From positions 1,116,001 to 1,180,000 of the forward strand of contig JBQQPY010000002.1 of the NCBI GenBank assembly GCA_052258065.1: a DNA stretch of 64,000 nt, written 5' to 3'. The notes under the pieces were generated by a model. It saw nothing but the letters and a program-made list of their open reading frames with translations, was not told the origin of the DNA and made no database searches. The stretch is from JBQQPY01 sp052258065 (lineage in GTDB: Bacteria; Pseudomonadota; Gammaproteobacteria; Enterobacterales; Enterobacteriaceae). Below, piece after piece: positions 10,345 to 20,905 of the stretch (positions within the stretch are counted from its first letter, which is position 1; the number at the start of each line of letters is the position of its first letter). Position numbers and translations under genes: made by a program.

Positions 10345-11490
10345 TTCATAAAGATGCTTTAGCCTAATACAAGCGCTATTAGTAATGAAATGATAATTGA
10401 TCTCCGCGTTTATTTAGTTGCGTTTGCGTCTAGCAAACAGTGACTTTACTTCATAATCTCTTACTCTTGTCAAGATAATAATTCAGGCATGAGTTTGATT
10501 TCCGCAATGTTTAGCCAACTGCCATGTTTAGATGCATGAACGAATTCAAAATGATTCCATAAGGCCTTGTCCTGATTCGGCGAGAAGGCCGAGTATAATG
10601 AACCTAGGTTATAGATGCTCAGATTGCCTGTGATCAGCGTAATTTGGCATGCGCAAGAATATTGTGTTAAGATATCCTTAAAAAAAGACTTCAAGCGATT
10701 CTGCTTTTATCTATTATCTATGCTTTTTCTATACTCAGCTACTTTGATTATCTACTGACCTAACAACAGCTCACTGATCATGAAGACGTTGTGTCTTCGC
10801 TGCAACCGTTTGCATTTATAATCTTTCTGAATAAGTTTTCTAGACTTTAACGGCAGCGCCACTCATGTATATCTAATCATTTCATAAGAGATCTTGTCTA
10901 TGCAAACTACAAGACGTATCGCGTCGTAGGTCAGACTATACATGCTCAGCACGTTCTTTATAGCGGCAACGAATTCGGCATTGGCTTCTTTAGCGGTATA
11001 ATCAAGCGGATCTCCGTATACGACTTCAGTTTGTTTTTAGTATCCGTCTTACTGTTTTATACGATATCATTTTTACGCACTACAGTTTCCCTGCTTTATC
11101 GGCAAGGAGTTCTAAAGTCTACTTCCCCTACCCCTCTAGCTGCTTACCACTTAGCAAAATCAAACGCATGTCGGCATTACCAATGATAATCTAGTCATAT
11201 ATCCGTTTACTCTGTTTACGGCTTAAGACTGCTTCAAACCCTTTTTGACAAAACAACGCTTAACCTGATTTTGTAAGCGCCTATTTATAAAATCTCGCCT
11301 AATGCTTTACCACTCGGTCGCTTTATGCGTTAATGTATTATGGCTCAATACAATCAATGTATTCACAACTTTTATGCAATATAGACCTCTCCCTGACCTA
11401 CGCTTCTAGTTGCGTTCTGTTGCTCCGTTGGCAGATACTGTAATCGCTACTTTTTACGTGCTAAAACACTAGATAACGACGCATGCTAGC
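10345..11490 (-). mobile_element. IS630-a relic, near full length
   Basis: Minus-strand frame 10470-10694 clearly reads IS630 transposase C-terminal sequence, including ITGNLSIYNLGSLYSAFSP and ASKHGSWLNIAEIKL. The N-terminal parts follow, broken, up to about 11490. It is the best-preserved IS630-a C-terminus in the window but still lacks an intact frame. Confidence 0.75.
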
Positions 11491-12100
11491 CAGCAGTTGT
11501 ATTGCTAAATAGCTATTATGATATTTTCAATATTCTCAAGCAGAGTGTTCATCTACTTCAAAGCGCCTATTTCTAGAGCAGCTTAAGCTTAGCCGGCTAA
11601 GGTGAAGTAATGAAATTACTTTACTTTTTATAGAATGATTACAGCTTGGCACAGAAATTCTCAAACTAAGCAAAAATAAACTAAAATATCTGATTACGCA
11701 CTTTGCCCGGTCAAATTTCAGCCATACTATAAATAGACAATGTTTAGGTATATTAATATTCTGCTTGAGGGTATTAAAAATATCATAATGAGCACTTACC
11801 ACGCAATGCATGGTCAACATACGCCTCATCACCTGGCTAAATGTGAATATTGATTTAATTGACGTCATGATTTGGGAGCACTGATACCACGCTTCTTGAT
11901 AACGGCATTGAAAGCACCTAGAATACCATGCATCCTGTTGATGATAGCTGAATAAAATGAAAAAATATAATGAAGTACATAAGATTTAAGGTTTCACGTT
12001 CTGAATTCAAAAAACAGTCTCACCATCTATATTTTTGAAAAGTAAATAATTCATTTATAAATTCTTAATTTTCAGTAGGATAAAAAAAGAAAAATCAGGC
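11491..12100. repeat. Rep-B copy with two Rep-A insertions
   Basis: A Rep-A(-) half lies at 11491-11600 and a complete Rep-A(+) at 11683-11958. Rep-B sequence lies between and after them (11601-11682 and 11959-12100). The forward Rep-A is flanked by AAAATAT-like direct repeats, consistent with the 8-bp target duplication of IS1595 elements. The 110-codon minus frame at 11536-11868 is a shadow. Confidence 0.65.
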
Positions 12101-12104
12101 ACGG

Positions 12105-12990
12105 CATAATGCAGGCGGATAGCAATCCGCTTAAACGTGCGCCGCCACTGAAAGACAAGCCGTCTCGACGATTTCTATAGGCCACGACAATTTCGATAGC
12201 TAGACCCCTTAGCATACGCAGCATAGTCTTAGGGATAAACCGATGACGATCGCACTCATCATCCGCGCATCGGATCATCAAATCGATCGAGCGGGCTAAA
12301 TCCGGCAAATAGCGACGCTACATTGACAAAAATTGATACAGCGTCAATATTTATCATAAGACCCTTAGCTTAGTCGTCATCAGACCTGTCGACATAAGCA
12401 CTAGATCATCGCACGCCCCGGTTTCGAGATCGATATCCTCTACTCAGGGCTCAATCAACACTCTAATGCGATCTGGATATTCTACCGGCGGAATCAGATT
12501 TCTTTTACTTATTTCCACCGTTGGCAAAACAGATGCACCATTTAATCGATGCCCGTGAGTGGTCGACGAAGCGCCACAGATTGTGGCGCCGGAAACTACA
12601 GTTTCCGCGCTTCCAGGCTCGATGTGTTCGGGAGTAGCGACACTGTCGATCATATCATTGCTACTACGGCCGGCCTAACGTTGCGGCATTGCCGCAACGT
12701 TGGTTCTGCTAGCCATCAGATCTTCGACAAAATAACTGTCGGTAAAGTTGACAATCTGATTACCGCACCTAGCTTAGCCAGGTAAGGCAAATTGTGTTAA
12801 CACAGAGCTTACCTGCGAGCATTAAGAACCCTGCGTGCGCCAATCCCCGCCGCGCCGGGCGATCCTGATAGGTTAAAAGATCGTCTGGCCGCTTTCCGCC
12901 GCGCTGACCAGGGAATTTTCTAGCGCCCAGTATAAGCCGATGACGCTCTACTTATTAATCGTGTCACAAAGAAACCGGCCAGTAATGAAA
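12105..12990. other. Unidentified GC-rich remnant with palindromes
   Basis: About 890 bases clearly richer in G+C than the surrounding debris, so probably ex-coding DNA. The minus strand has open frames of 78 and 69 codons (12072-12308, 12444-12653) with plausible amino-acid content but no family I recognise and stops between them; the plus strand has a 78-codon frame (12549-12785). Within 12571-12804 there are five perfect palindromes: GCGCCACA/TGTGGCGC, GGAAACT/AGTTTCC, GGCCGGCC, AACGTTGCGGCA/TGCCGCAACGTT and TGTGTTAACACA. It does not match the IS families of this window. Confidence 0.4.
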
Positions 12991-13000
12991 GGAAAGAAGA

Positions 13001-14002
13001 ATGAGCGTAAGTGAAACACGTTTTAAAGCAACCTCTTACTTGTTGATGTTTCTTTTTATTACCCTAATCATCCCGCTACATTTATTTCCCTGCTTTATCG
13101 CCGGCTTTTTAGCCCATGAGATGATTATTTCTCTGACGCCGTGGTTTGAACGCCTGGTTGGCAGCGACCGGGCCCGCTGGGTAGTAGTGACGCTGATTGC
13201 CGCCTCCGTGGTCATTGCTATGACGCTAGGCATCGTGAGCCTGGTAAGTTTTCTGACCTCAGACATTCAGCGCGGTATCGATATTACTACCGAAACCAAT
13301 CGCATCTTTTCCGATGTGAAAAATCGCATCCCTGATTATTTCCCCTCATTCCTGCCCGAAAGTGCAGAAGAATTGAAAGATCAGCTCTTCACCTTAATCG
13401 AATCTAATTTGCTCATTATCCGCAATATGGGTCGATCTTTCCTGCATGGACTGATCACTATTTTTATCGGCCTTATCATTGGTGCGGTGATTTCACTCAA
13501 TAAGCCGGCCGGCCCTAATACCTACTTTACTCAGCAGCTTCTAGAGCGCCTGCATTATCTTTCTCAGGCATTTCGCAATATCGTCTTCGCTCAAATGAAA
13601 GTATCGCTAGTCAACACCTTTCTAACGTCGATGATGATTTTGCTAGTGTTTCCGCTATTCGGTATATATCTACCTGTGAGCAAGACGCTGATTATGGCAA
13701 CCTTTATCTTCGGTCTTCTGCCGATTATCGGTAATCTTATTTCCAATTTCATGATTATCATCTCAGCGCTCTCTATCTCCTTAAGCGTGGGTTGCATAAT
13801 GATGCTATACCTCATTTTGATTCACAAGCTTGAATATTTCCTCAATGCTGAGATAGTAGGTAGCCGTATTAATGCAAAATCCTGGGAGTTGCTGCTGTCA
13901 ATGCTTATCTTCGAGGCGGCGTTTGGTTTGGAAGGTTTGGTAGCGGCACCGATTTATTATGCCTACCTGAAAACCGAATTACGGGCATGCATGCTTATTT
14001 AA
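13001..14002 (+). CDS. AI-2E family transporter-like membrane protein
   Basis: 333-residue, very hydrophobic protein of the AI-2E/YdiK/YhhT superfamily (proposed exporters; substrates uncertain). Predicted membrane segments lie at about 12-45, 62-85, 145-170, 205-235, 240-275 and 290-320, with the family's soluble stretch at about 90-140 (KNRIPDYFPSFLPESAEELK) between the second and third. The C-terminal region with LNAEIVGSRINAKSW and EGLVAAPIYY fits the family signature. It is closer to the generic AI-2E group than to E. coli YdiK or YhhT, so I give no symbol. GGAAAGAAG precedes the ATG. It is an isolated gene between an unidentified remnant and repeats, and its retention in a shrinking genome suggests it is used. 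Confidence 0.8.
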   Translation: MSVSETRFKATSYLLMFLFITLIIPLHLFPCFIAGFLAHEMIISLTPWFERLVGSDRARWVVVTLIAASVVIAMTLGIVSLVSFLTSDIQRGIDITTETNRIFSDVKNRIPDYFPSFLPESAEELKDQLFTLIESNLLIIRNMGRSFLHGLITIFIGLIIGAVISLNKPAGPNTYFTQQLLERLHYLSQAFRNIVFAQMKVSLVNTFLTSMMILLVFPLFGIYLPVSKTLIMATFIFGLLPIIGNLISNFMIIISALSISLSVGCIMMLYLILIHKLEYFLNAEIVGSRINAKSWELLLSMLIFEAAFGLEGLVAAPIYYAYLKTELRACMLI

Positions 14003-14190
14003 TCACCTCTTCTTAAATGAAATTTACGAATCATATAGAGTAAACTAGTTCATATTATAAAATTACCATTGGCCACTCAAATTTATGCAACTGCGATTTC
14101 TCGTGCCAGTCAATAATCTTTGTATAGTCTAAACCGCTCAAGTTTAAAGACTATCTAACAGGATACTAACTACAAATACAAACCAATCAA
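14003..14190. other. Spacer without recognised content
   Basis: AT-rich spacer after the transporter gene; no terminator or gene seen. Confidence 0.3.
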
Positions 14191-14456
14191 TCACTTAACC
14201 TAGTCAAATTTGATCTACACTGTAGATACTTTTCAAGTGGATGAATAATCTGCTGGAAAATTGCAAAAACGTAATAGCTGGTATTTACCATCTAATTCAT
14301 GGTCAATATACGCTTTTTATCTAGCAGATTTTAAGTGTCGATTTAACTGAAGTTATGACTTGAGAACACTGATGCTGCGCTTCCTGATAGCAGAATTTAA
14401 AGCACCGACAATGCTATACAGTCTGTTGAAAATTACTGAGCAGCACGCGTAATTAA
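14191..14456 (+). repeat. Rep-A
   Basis: Near-complete copy with ACTTTTCAAGTGGATGAATA and GCACTGATGCTGCGCTTCC-type internal sequence. Confidence 0.65.
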
Positions 14457-14489
14457 AAGTATATAAGATGAAAAAGAGAAATGAGGTGC

Positions 14490-14706
14490 GGAATAAGAGG
14501 TGAATAAAATATTTTTCTGAAGAATGTTAAAAATGTCATAATGGGCATTTACCATGCAATTAGCAGTCAGCACACTCCTCATTACCTGGCAAAATTTTAG
14601 TATCGATTTAACCGACGTTATAGTTTCATAGCACTGATAGCGAAACCTTTTGATATCGGCATTAAAAGCATCTAGAATGCCATGAATTCTACGGATGCTA
14701 GCTAAG
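14490..14706 (+). repeat. Rep-A, partial, in tandem
   Basis: A second Rep-A in the same orientation immediately after the previous one, lacking the left end. A short Rep-B fragment follows at about 14750-14805. Confidence 0.55.
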
Positions 14707-14805
14707 AAAAACACCTACTTACGAGTAATGAACCTGGGCTGCTTATGCAGCATTGATTTTATTTTTTAATTCCTTGCCGATCTTTATATTTATTTCTAAT
14801 AAAAA

Positions 14806-15344
14806 TCTGTAATAATTCCCTGTCAACTGGACTAGTTAAGTTCGGTAGTCTCTGGAGAATCAGAAAATAGTCATTGGTAGTAGTAGGGCGCTGAGATACT
14901 GTGATTAAGAATCAAAATAGTCACATCTTATCTTTCGTAGATTATCACGTTTTGAAGTAAATAGCACCGATAAATACTATCTGAAACCAAGTCGCAAGCG
15001 GAAAAATGAGAATACATCAATTTTAACTTTCCCGATACACTAAAGATTAATAGTCCATTGATCAGCATTCATACAATAAATGCAGACATCGCCGAGAAAA
15101 TAGCATATAAAGAAGCAGATTTCTTTTTATATATAAAATAATCACAAAGGGTCACGTAATAAAATTACTAATTATTTAAGAAAGGTAAGCTTAATAGCTA
15201 GAATTAAGATTTACCAAAAATTATTAATTAATAAAATTAATTTACAATAAAAACTATTCGCCACACAAAACATTAAAAGCATAAATAGGAGCTAAACGTG
15301 AGAGGCATGCTCATTACACTCAGTTTATATAAATCGCAAAAATA
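14806..15344. other. AT-rich stretch, nothing recognised
   Basis: About 540 bases without a gene, known repeat or convincing regulatory signal that I can see. Confidence 0.3.
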
Positions 15345-16010
15345 TTACCTTAATACGCACTTTAATCAGCCATCCTTAACAGGCTGAATTGCAATTTTTT
15401 TAATGCCGTTATTAAAAGGCGCAGTATCAGTGCTCATAAGTCATAATTTCTGTTAAATCTATATTTCTGTTAAATCTATACTTAAATCTGGCTAGAGAAC
15501 TTTTTATATATTCCAGTTTATCATACAGTCATTAATTTATATACTGTAGATATTTTTTCTCTAGAGTCTAAATGCTAGATTCTTACAGCAAACACTTAAG
15601 ATCGCGAATAATCGGATTGATTGAGACGGATGAATCTGCACGTGTAGCGGCGGATAAATATTAAATAGGCTCTTTTAGATCTTCCGCTTTATTCACCGAA
15701 TGGAAATCTTATCAAGACGGCGTTTTCTACGCTCAAATCACTGTTCAGAAAAACTATAGAAAGAACCGTTGATTCGCTTTCGAATGCGATCACTTGAGCT
15801 ATTGAGTGAATTTTCTATAAAGATTGCTACAATTTTCTACAAAATTTTCTATAATAGATGAAAGTGCTTTAGGTCTCGAGACTTATGTTGCCATGAATTA
15901 CTTAGGCGGTGTCTATTGAACATTCTCTAGCAGAGCATGCATCTACTTGAAAAATTTTTATTTCCAGTATGGCTTAAGCTTGATTAAGTAAGGCGCGCAA
16001 TTAAGAAACA
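15345..16010 (-). repeat. Rep-A split by IS630-b
   Basis: Rep-A halves lie at 15345-15505 and 15880-16010 on the minus strand. The left half has an extra 16-base local duplication around TTTCTGTTAAATCTAT. Confidence 0.65.
15506..15879 (+). mobile_element. IS630-b with internal deletion
   Basis: The 5' ~140 bases (N-terminal helix-turn-helix region) are joined near position 15681 directly to the last ~200 bases (YSPDLNPIE-type region), removing about 600 bp of the element. Confidence 0.65.
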
Positions 16011-16134
16011 TTACTACATAAGAAAATTATTACATATGTTCACTCCCACCGCATGCAGAACAAATAGCAATCCGGAAGATATTAATTAAACTACAGTATA
16101 CGCTCGCCCTGATACCGTCGGTACAACATTGCTT

Positions 16135-17087
16135 TGTCATACCCGTTAAAGATAAAGCATCTGGTCCCGAATAGTTATATAACTCTCGGCGAAGACTCCC
16201 GTTCATGGCAAGATGACTATCGAGGTATATAGTTAAAGGCAAAATATCATGATGATTAGATTTCATGGTCAGACAATCACAATGCCTAAAACTAAAGCCG
16301 CTCTTTAGGGCAAGCAACGAACTAGAATCTACTTTGACTAAACCTGCATTATGACATCTCTGGACTAACCATTTTTAAATATTAAAAACGAGATTGCATT
16401 AAGGATCATAGACATCTTCCTCATAGTTTGCAGACGATGCGTGTCGCCGGCTCAGGAATCAGCAGCCATTTCCCTGAGAAGGACGCTTTTCTCTCACTGA
16501 ATAATCTGTTGGCGAACGCATGCGAATTATTAAGATCTAGCGCATCTCGATTTAGTCTGGATTGCTGTTTGCGCAGCTATAGATTTGGCTGTTTGCGTGA
16601 TATAAAGAAAAGAGCACTAAAACTAAAGTACAAATCATAAAGCATCTAAAAGCTATGAGCCTGGTTGCCTGGATATCAGATGAAATTTTTTCTAAAAATG
16701 CTAAATGAAACCTCACGACATTATCTTTTTATTAGTATAGGTCGAACGATTCGATAGATCTTTATCGGCCCCTATAAGATTAAAGCTACGGCTAATGCAG
16801 AAAGCTTCTTTCTTGATCTTGGTGGAGGATGTCTAATAGCCATTTATCATGTGCTTACAGATAATCGTAAAGAATTTACAGATCGTCTTTTAGGCCTCCG
16901 CAAACGCTTAGCTACCGGGAGACATGTATTCAATTACTTATATGCAGAGCTTGATATAGAACACTGTCTTAGCCCACCAGCGCACCCAGAAACGAATGGT
17001 ATCTTAAGTAAGACTCTATTGCAGTATATAAGACATTATAACAAAATTATTCAATAAGCAACTATACCACCTTCAGGGATATGACAG
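16135..17087 (+). mobile_element. IS481 relic with both ends
   Basis: The left end TGTCATACCCG at 16135 and the right end (TGTCATATCCC in reverse complement, 17077-17087) bound 953 bp. Plus-strand pieces read LTDNRKEFTDRL, GLRKRLATGRH and AELDIEHCLSPPAHPETNG, the integrase core of an IS481-family transposase. The longest surviving frames are 16428-16640 and 16851-17057. It is dead because of frameshifts and internal stops. Confidence 0.8.
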
Positions 17088-17207
17088 ATAAGCCTAAGGG
17101 TACACGGAAAACTGTAAGATTTAACGCTGGCGCAACGCTTATGAGCGATATACTCTTTGGCCGTTTGCCGCCAGAAGCCCTAGATTACGGAATACCTGAA
17201 AAAACTT

Positions 17208-19544
17208 ATGAAAAAACGTTTACCCATACTGCTGATTAGCCTTATTGGGTTCACTCTTTATATCCCACAGGCGCCAGCTGATCTGGAGGATCAATGCCGA
17301 TTGGGCATACCGGTTTATACTAAAACCTTTATCAATGCCGACCCTAACACGCTATCGGTGCATATATATGCCGATAAAGCTGCAGCGAATTATCCTAAAA
17401 ATGCGCTATTTAGCGGCAACGTGAATGTTGAGCAGGGCAATAATACACTCACTGCCGATCAAGTGCAGCTCACGCAGCGCCAGGAGAAAAACGAGGCACC
17501 GCTGCGTACCGTTACTGCTACCGGCAATGTGAATTATGCCAGCAATGAGATTAAACTGCAGGGCTCGAAAGCCTGGGCTAATCTCAATACAAAAGATACC
17601 GACGTCTATCAGGGTAATTACCAGATAGTAAACCGGCAAGGCCGCGGTTACGCTGATACCATAAAACAGCGCAGCGATAACCGCTATACGATATTAAAAA
17701 ACGGCAGTTTTACCTCCTGTCTGCCGGGAGACAACAGTTGGAGCATAGTCGGTTCGCAGGCGATCTACGATCGCAAGAAGCAAGTGACTGAAATTTGGAA
17801 CGCGCGCTTTAAAATCGGTCAAGTGCCGGTCTTCTACAGTCCGTATTTTCAAATTCCGGTAGGCGATAAGCGTCGTTCCGGCTTCCTTACGCCTAATGCA
17901 AAGTACGGCAGCAATAATGGCTTCGAATTTAGCACGCCTTACTACCTAAACCTGGCGCCCAACTACGACGCCACTATCATACCGAATTATATGAGTAAAC
18001 GAGGCATGCAGATCCAGAGCGAATTCCACTACTTAATGACCCCAGGCAAAGGGTTATTAGAATTTGACTGGCTTTCTAAAGACCGGGTTTACAGCAGTAA
18101 GCACGCTAGCGATAGTCGCCGCTGGCTGCTCCATTTGCATCATAACAGCGTCATAAATCAGGTATGGCGTTTCAATATCGACTATACTAAAGTTAGCGAC
18201 TCCAACTATTTTGACGATCTGGATTCCAAGTACGGCAGCGCTACCGATGGCTACGCCACGCAAAAATTCAGTTTCGGTTATGCCGATGAAAGCTGGGACT
18301 CTGCTTTGTCATACAAGCAGTTCCAGGTTTTTGACACTAATAGCAGCCAAGCTTATCGCGCCGCGCCACAGTTTGACTTGACCTACTATAAAAACAACAT
18401 AGGTCCGTTTGACTTTAAGATATTCACTCAAGCAGCTAAATTTACCAACGTCAACAACAAGTATCCCGAAGCTACTCGGTTACATGTTGAGCCGACACTC
18501 AACTTACCGCTAGCCAACCGCTGGGGCAGTCTGAATACCGAAGCGAAGCTAATGGGCACCCATTATCAACAAGAAAATATCGATTATTACAACAAGAATA
18601 CCACCACCGGCCGTCACTTGAAAGAGTCAGTCAACTGGATTTTGCCGCAGTTCAAAACCGACGGTAAAATAGTGTTAGAGCGCGATATAGATTACGCACC
18701 CGATTATACGCAGACGCTAGAGGCGAGAGTGCAATACCATTATATCTCTTATTGCAAACAGAATAATATCGGTATTTATGATTCAACTATCTTGCAAACC
18801 GACTACTCCGGCCTGTTCCGGGACCGCAACTATAGCGGACTTGACCATATTTTATCCGCAAATCAATTAGCAGGAGGCGTCACCACCCGGATTTATAGCG
18901 ATCAGCGCGCGGAACGATTTCATGCCTCCGTAGGTCAAATCTACTACTTTTCGCCGTCCGGTAGCGGTAATATCAGCAGTATCTGGGATAATTATGACAA
19001 CACTGGCAGTGTAGTTTGGGCGGGAGATAGCTACTGGCGCATTAACAATCAGTGGGGAGTCCGCGGCGGCCTGCAGTATGACTCCCGGCTGAACAGCGTT
19101 GCGCTAGGCGATGTGATTCTGGAGTGCAGGCGCGATGAGAACCGCATCTTACAGCTAAACTACCGTTACGTTAGCCCGCAATATATTGCGCAAATGCTAT
19201 CCGACATTAGCCATCCCGGCTATCAACAGGGCATTTCTCAAGTTGGGATCACCGGCAGTTGGCCACTGGTTAACCGTTGGTCACTGGTCGGAGCGTATTA
19301 TTACGATACCCAGGCCAGCCGACCGACAGAGCAATTGCTCTGTCTGCAATACAATACTTGCTGCTGGGCAATCAATGTAGGTTATGAGCGGAAGATCACG
19401 GGCTGGGACAATACTAACAGTTCCAGCCAGTACGATAACAAAATATCGTTTAATATTGAATTGCGTGGTTTAAGCGGCAATTATGGCCTGGGTACAGAGA
19501 AGATGCTGGCCTCCGGCATGCTCCCTTATCGGCGAGCGTTTTAA
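17208..19544 (+). CDS. lptD: LPS-assembly protein LptD
   Basis: Outer-membrane beta-barrel that, with LptE, inserts lipopolysaccharide into the outer leaflet. The 778 residues are close to E. coli (784). It has a signal peptide (1 to about 24), an N-terminal OstA/LptA-like beta-jellyroll (about 45-200) and a barrel from about 230 to the end, finishing in aromatic-rich strands. The four cysteines for the disulfide switch are present: one near residue 30 (EDQC), one near 170 (FTSC) and an adjacent pair near 720 (NTCCWAINVGYERK). At least three further cysteines occur (SYCKQ, LECRR, LLCLQ), unlike E. coli. It is first in the lptD-surA-pdxA-rsmA-apaGH order. Its upstream region is only 120 bp, bounded by a dead IS481 copy. 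Confidence 0.96.
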   Translation: MKKRLPILLISLIGFTLYIPQAPADLEDQCRLGIPVYTKTFINADPNTLSVHIYADKAAANYPKNALFSGNVNVEQGNNTLTADQVQLTQRQEKNEAPLRTVTATGNVNYASNEIKLQGSKAWANLNTKDTDVYQGNYQIVNRQGRGYADTIKQRSDNRYTILKNGSFTSCLPGDNSWSIVGSQAIYDRKKQVTEIWNARFKIGQVPVFYSPYFQIPVGDKRRSGFLTPNAKYGSNNGFEFSTPYYLNLAPNYDATIIPNYMSKRGMQIQSEFHYLMTPGKGLLEFDWLSKDRVYSSKHASDSRRWLLHLHHNSVINQVWRFNIDYTKVSDSNYFDDLDSKYGSATDGYATQKFSFGYADESWDSALSYKQFQVFDTNSSQAYRAAPQFDLTYYKNNIGPFDFKIFTQAAKFTNVNNKYPEATRLHVEPTLNLPLANRWGSLNTEAKLMGTHYQQENIDYYNKNTTTGRHLKESVNWILPQFKTDGKIVLERDIDYAPDYTQTLEARVQYHYISYCKQNNIGIYDSTILQTDYSGLFRDRNYSGLDHILSANQLAGGVTTRIYSDQRAERFHASVGQIYYFSPSGSGNISSIWDNYDNTGSVVWAGDSYWRINNQWGVRGGLQYDSRLNSVALGDVILECRRDENRILQLNYRYVSPQYIAQMLSDISHPGYQQGISQVGITGSWPLVNRWSLVGAYYYDTQASRPTEQLLCLQYNTCCWAINVGYERKITGWDNTNSSSQYDNKISFNIELRGLSGNYGLGTEKMLASGMLPYRRAF

Positions 19545-19609
19545 GGCTGTAGTCTCCACGGAGACATTAAACTTAATCCGCTTACACGTATGATATATAT
19601 TGGAAAATT

Positions 19610-20905
19610 ATGAAAAACTGGAGAACGTTCATCCTTGGTCTTAGCCTGTGCGTCAACAGCGCTCTCGCTTCCCCTCAGGTCGTAGATAAAATTGCCGTCG
19701 TGGTGAACAACGACATCATCCTGGAAAGTGATGTAAGCAACCTGCTGCGCACGGTGAAACGCGGCGCTCAGAGAACCAATCAACAACTGCCGAATAACAC
19801 GACGCTGCGCCGCCAGATCCTTGACCGGCTGATTATGAACAACATTATCCTGCAGCTCGCCCAGCGCACCAACATCACTATCAGCGACAAGCAGCTGGAT
19901 CAGACTATCAGCAATATTGCTGCCCAGAACCACGTGAGCCTCGAACAACTGCGCAGTCGCCTAGTCTATGAAGGCATAGACTACCACACCTATCGAACGC
20001 AAATCCGCAAAGAGATGCTGATTGCCGAAGCGTATAATAGCGAAGTGCGCAATCGCGTCACTATTTTGCCGCAGGAAGTAGACTCGCTAGCGCAGAAGAT
20101 CGCCGCTCAAACCGGTAACAGTGCGGAAGTCAATCTCAGTCATATTCTGATTCCGCTGCGGGAAAATCCGACTCAGAAGCGGTTAGATAAAGCCAAAGCG
20201 CTGGCCAATTCTTTAGTTGAAAAAAGCAAGATCGGCAAAAACTTCGATAAGTTAGCGATTACTTATTCTTCTGATACGCAGACGCTAAAAAGCGGTCAAA
20301 TAGGCTGGGCAAAACTCGAAGAGCTGCCATCGCTATTGGCTGCGCACTTACGGAGTGCTCAGAAGGGCAGCATTGTCGGCCCGATTCATTCCGGCGTCGG
20401 TTTTCATATCCTAAAAGTCAACGATATTCGTAGCGATGATCAGAAAATAACAGTTACCGAAGTATATGCGCGCCACATTTTTTTAGGCACCTCTGTGGTG
20501 ATGACTGATCAACAGGCTCGCGCCAAGCTTGAAGATGTGTCAGCGCAAATCAAGAGCGGCCGCATCAGTTTCAGCGATGCAGCCAGACAGCTGTCTGAAG
20601 ATCCGGGTTCCGCAAATCAGGGGGGCGATCTGGGATGGCGCTCCGCCGATACGTTTGACCCTGCCTTCCGCAATGCGCTCATGCACTTGAAGCAAGGAGA
20701 AATCAGCGCGCCAGTACATTCCTTCTTCGGCTGGCATCTGATTCAGCTTATAGACACCCGCCAAGTAGATCACACTGATGCTACCCAGAAAGAGCGTGCC
20801 TATCAGCTCCTATTTGAGCGCAAGTTCGCCGAAGAGGGGCAAACCTGGATGGAGGAGCAGCGCGCGTCCGCTTATGTAAAAATTATCGAAAATAATGTGC
20901 AATAA
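19610..20905 (+). CDS. surA: Periplasmic chaperone/prolyl isomerase SurA
   Basis: Periplasmic chaperone for beta-barrel proteins such as LptD, its upstream neighbour. 431 residues (E. coli 428): a signal peptide ending SALA, a chaperone N-domain (about 20-165) and two parvulin domains (about 172-273, with VNLSHILIPL, and about 283-383, with VYARHIFLG and SEDPGSANQGGDLGW), then a C-terminal helix. 65 bp separate it from lptD. Its end overlaps pdxA by 11 bases. Confidence 0.96.
   Translation: MKNWRTFILGLSLCVNSALASPQVVDKIAVVVNNDIILESDVSNLLRTVKRGAQRTNQQLPNNTTLRRQILDRLIMNNIILQLAQRTNITISDKQLDQTISNIAAQNHVSLEQLRSRLVYEGIDYHTYRTQIRKEMLIAEAYNSEVRNRVTILPQEVDSLAQKIAAQTGNSAEVNLSHILIPLRENPTQKRLDKAKALANSLVEKSKIGKNFDKLAITYSSDTQTLKSGQIGWAKLEELPSLLAAHLRSAQKGSIVGPIHSGVGFHILKVNDIRSDDQKITVTEVYARHIFLGTSVVMTDQQARAKLEDVSAQIKSGRISFSDAARQLSEDPGSANQGGDLGWRSADTFDPAFRNALMHLKQGEISAPVHSFFGWHLIQLIDTRQVDHTDATQKERAYQLLFERKFAEEGQTWMEEQRASAYVKIIENNVQ

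Noticed and set aside
11536..11868. 110-codon minus-strand open frame
   Set aside because: It lies across Rep-B and two Rep-A copies, is out of the transposase frame and has repeat-derived composition.
12444..12785. Overlapping open frames on both strands as novel small genes
   Set aside because: No start signals, no recognisable domain and stops just outside. They are kept only as an unidentified remnant.
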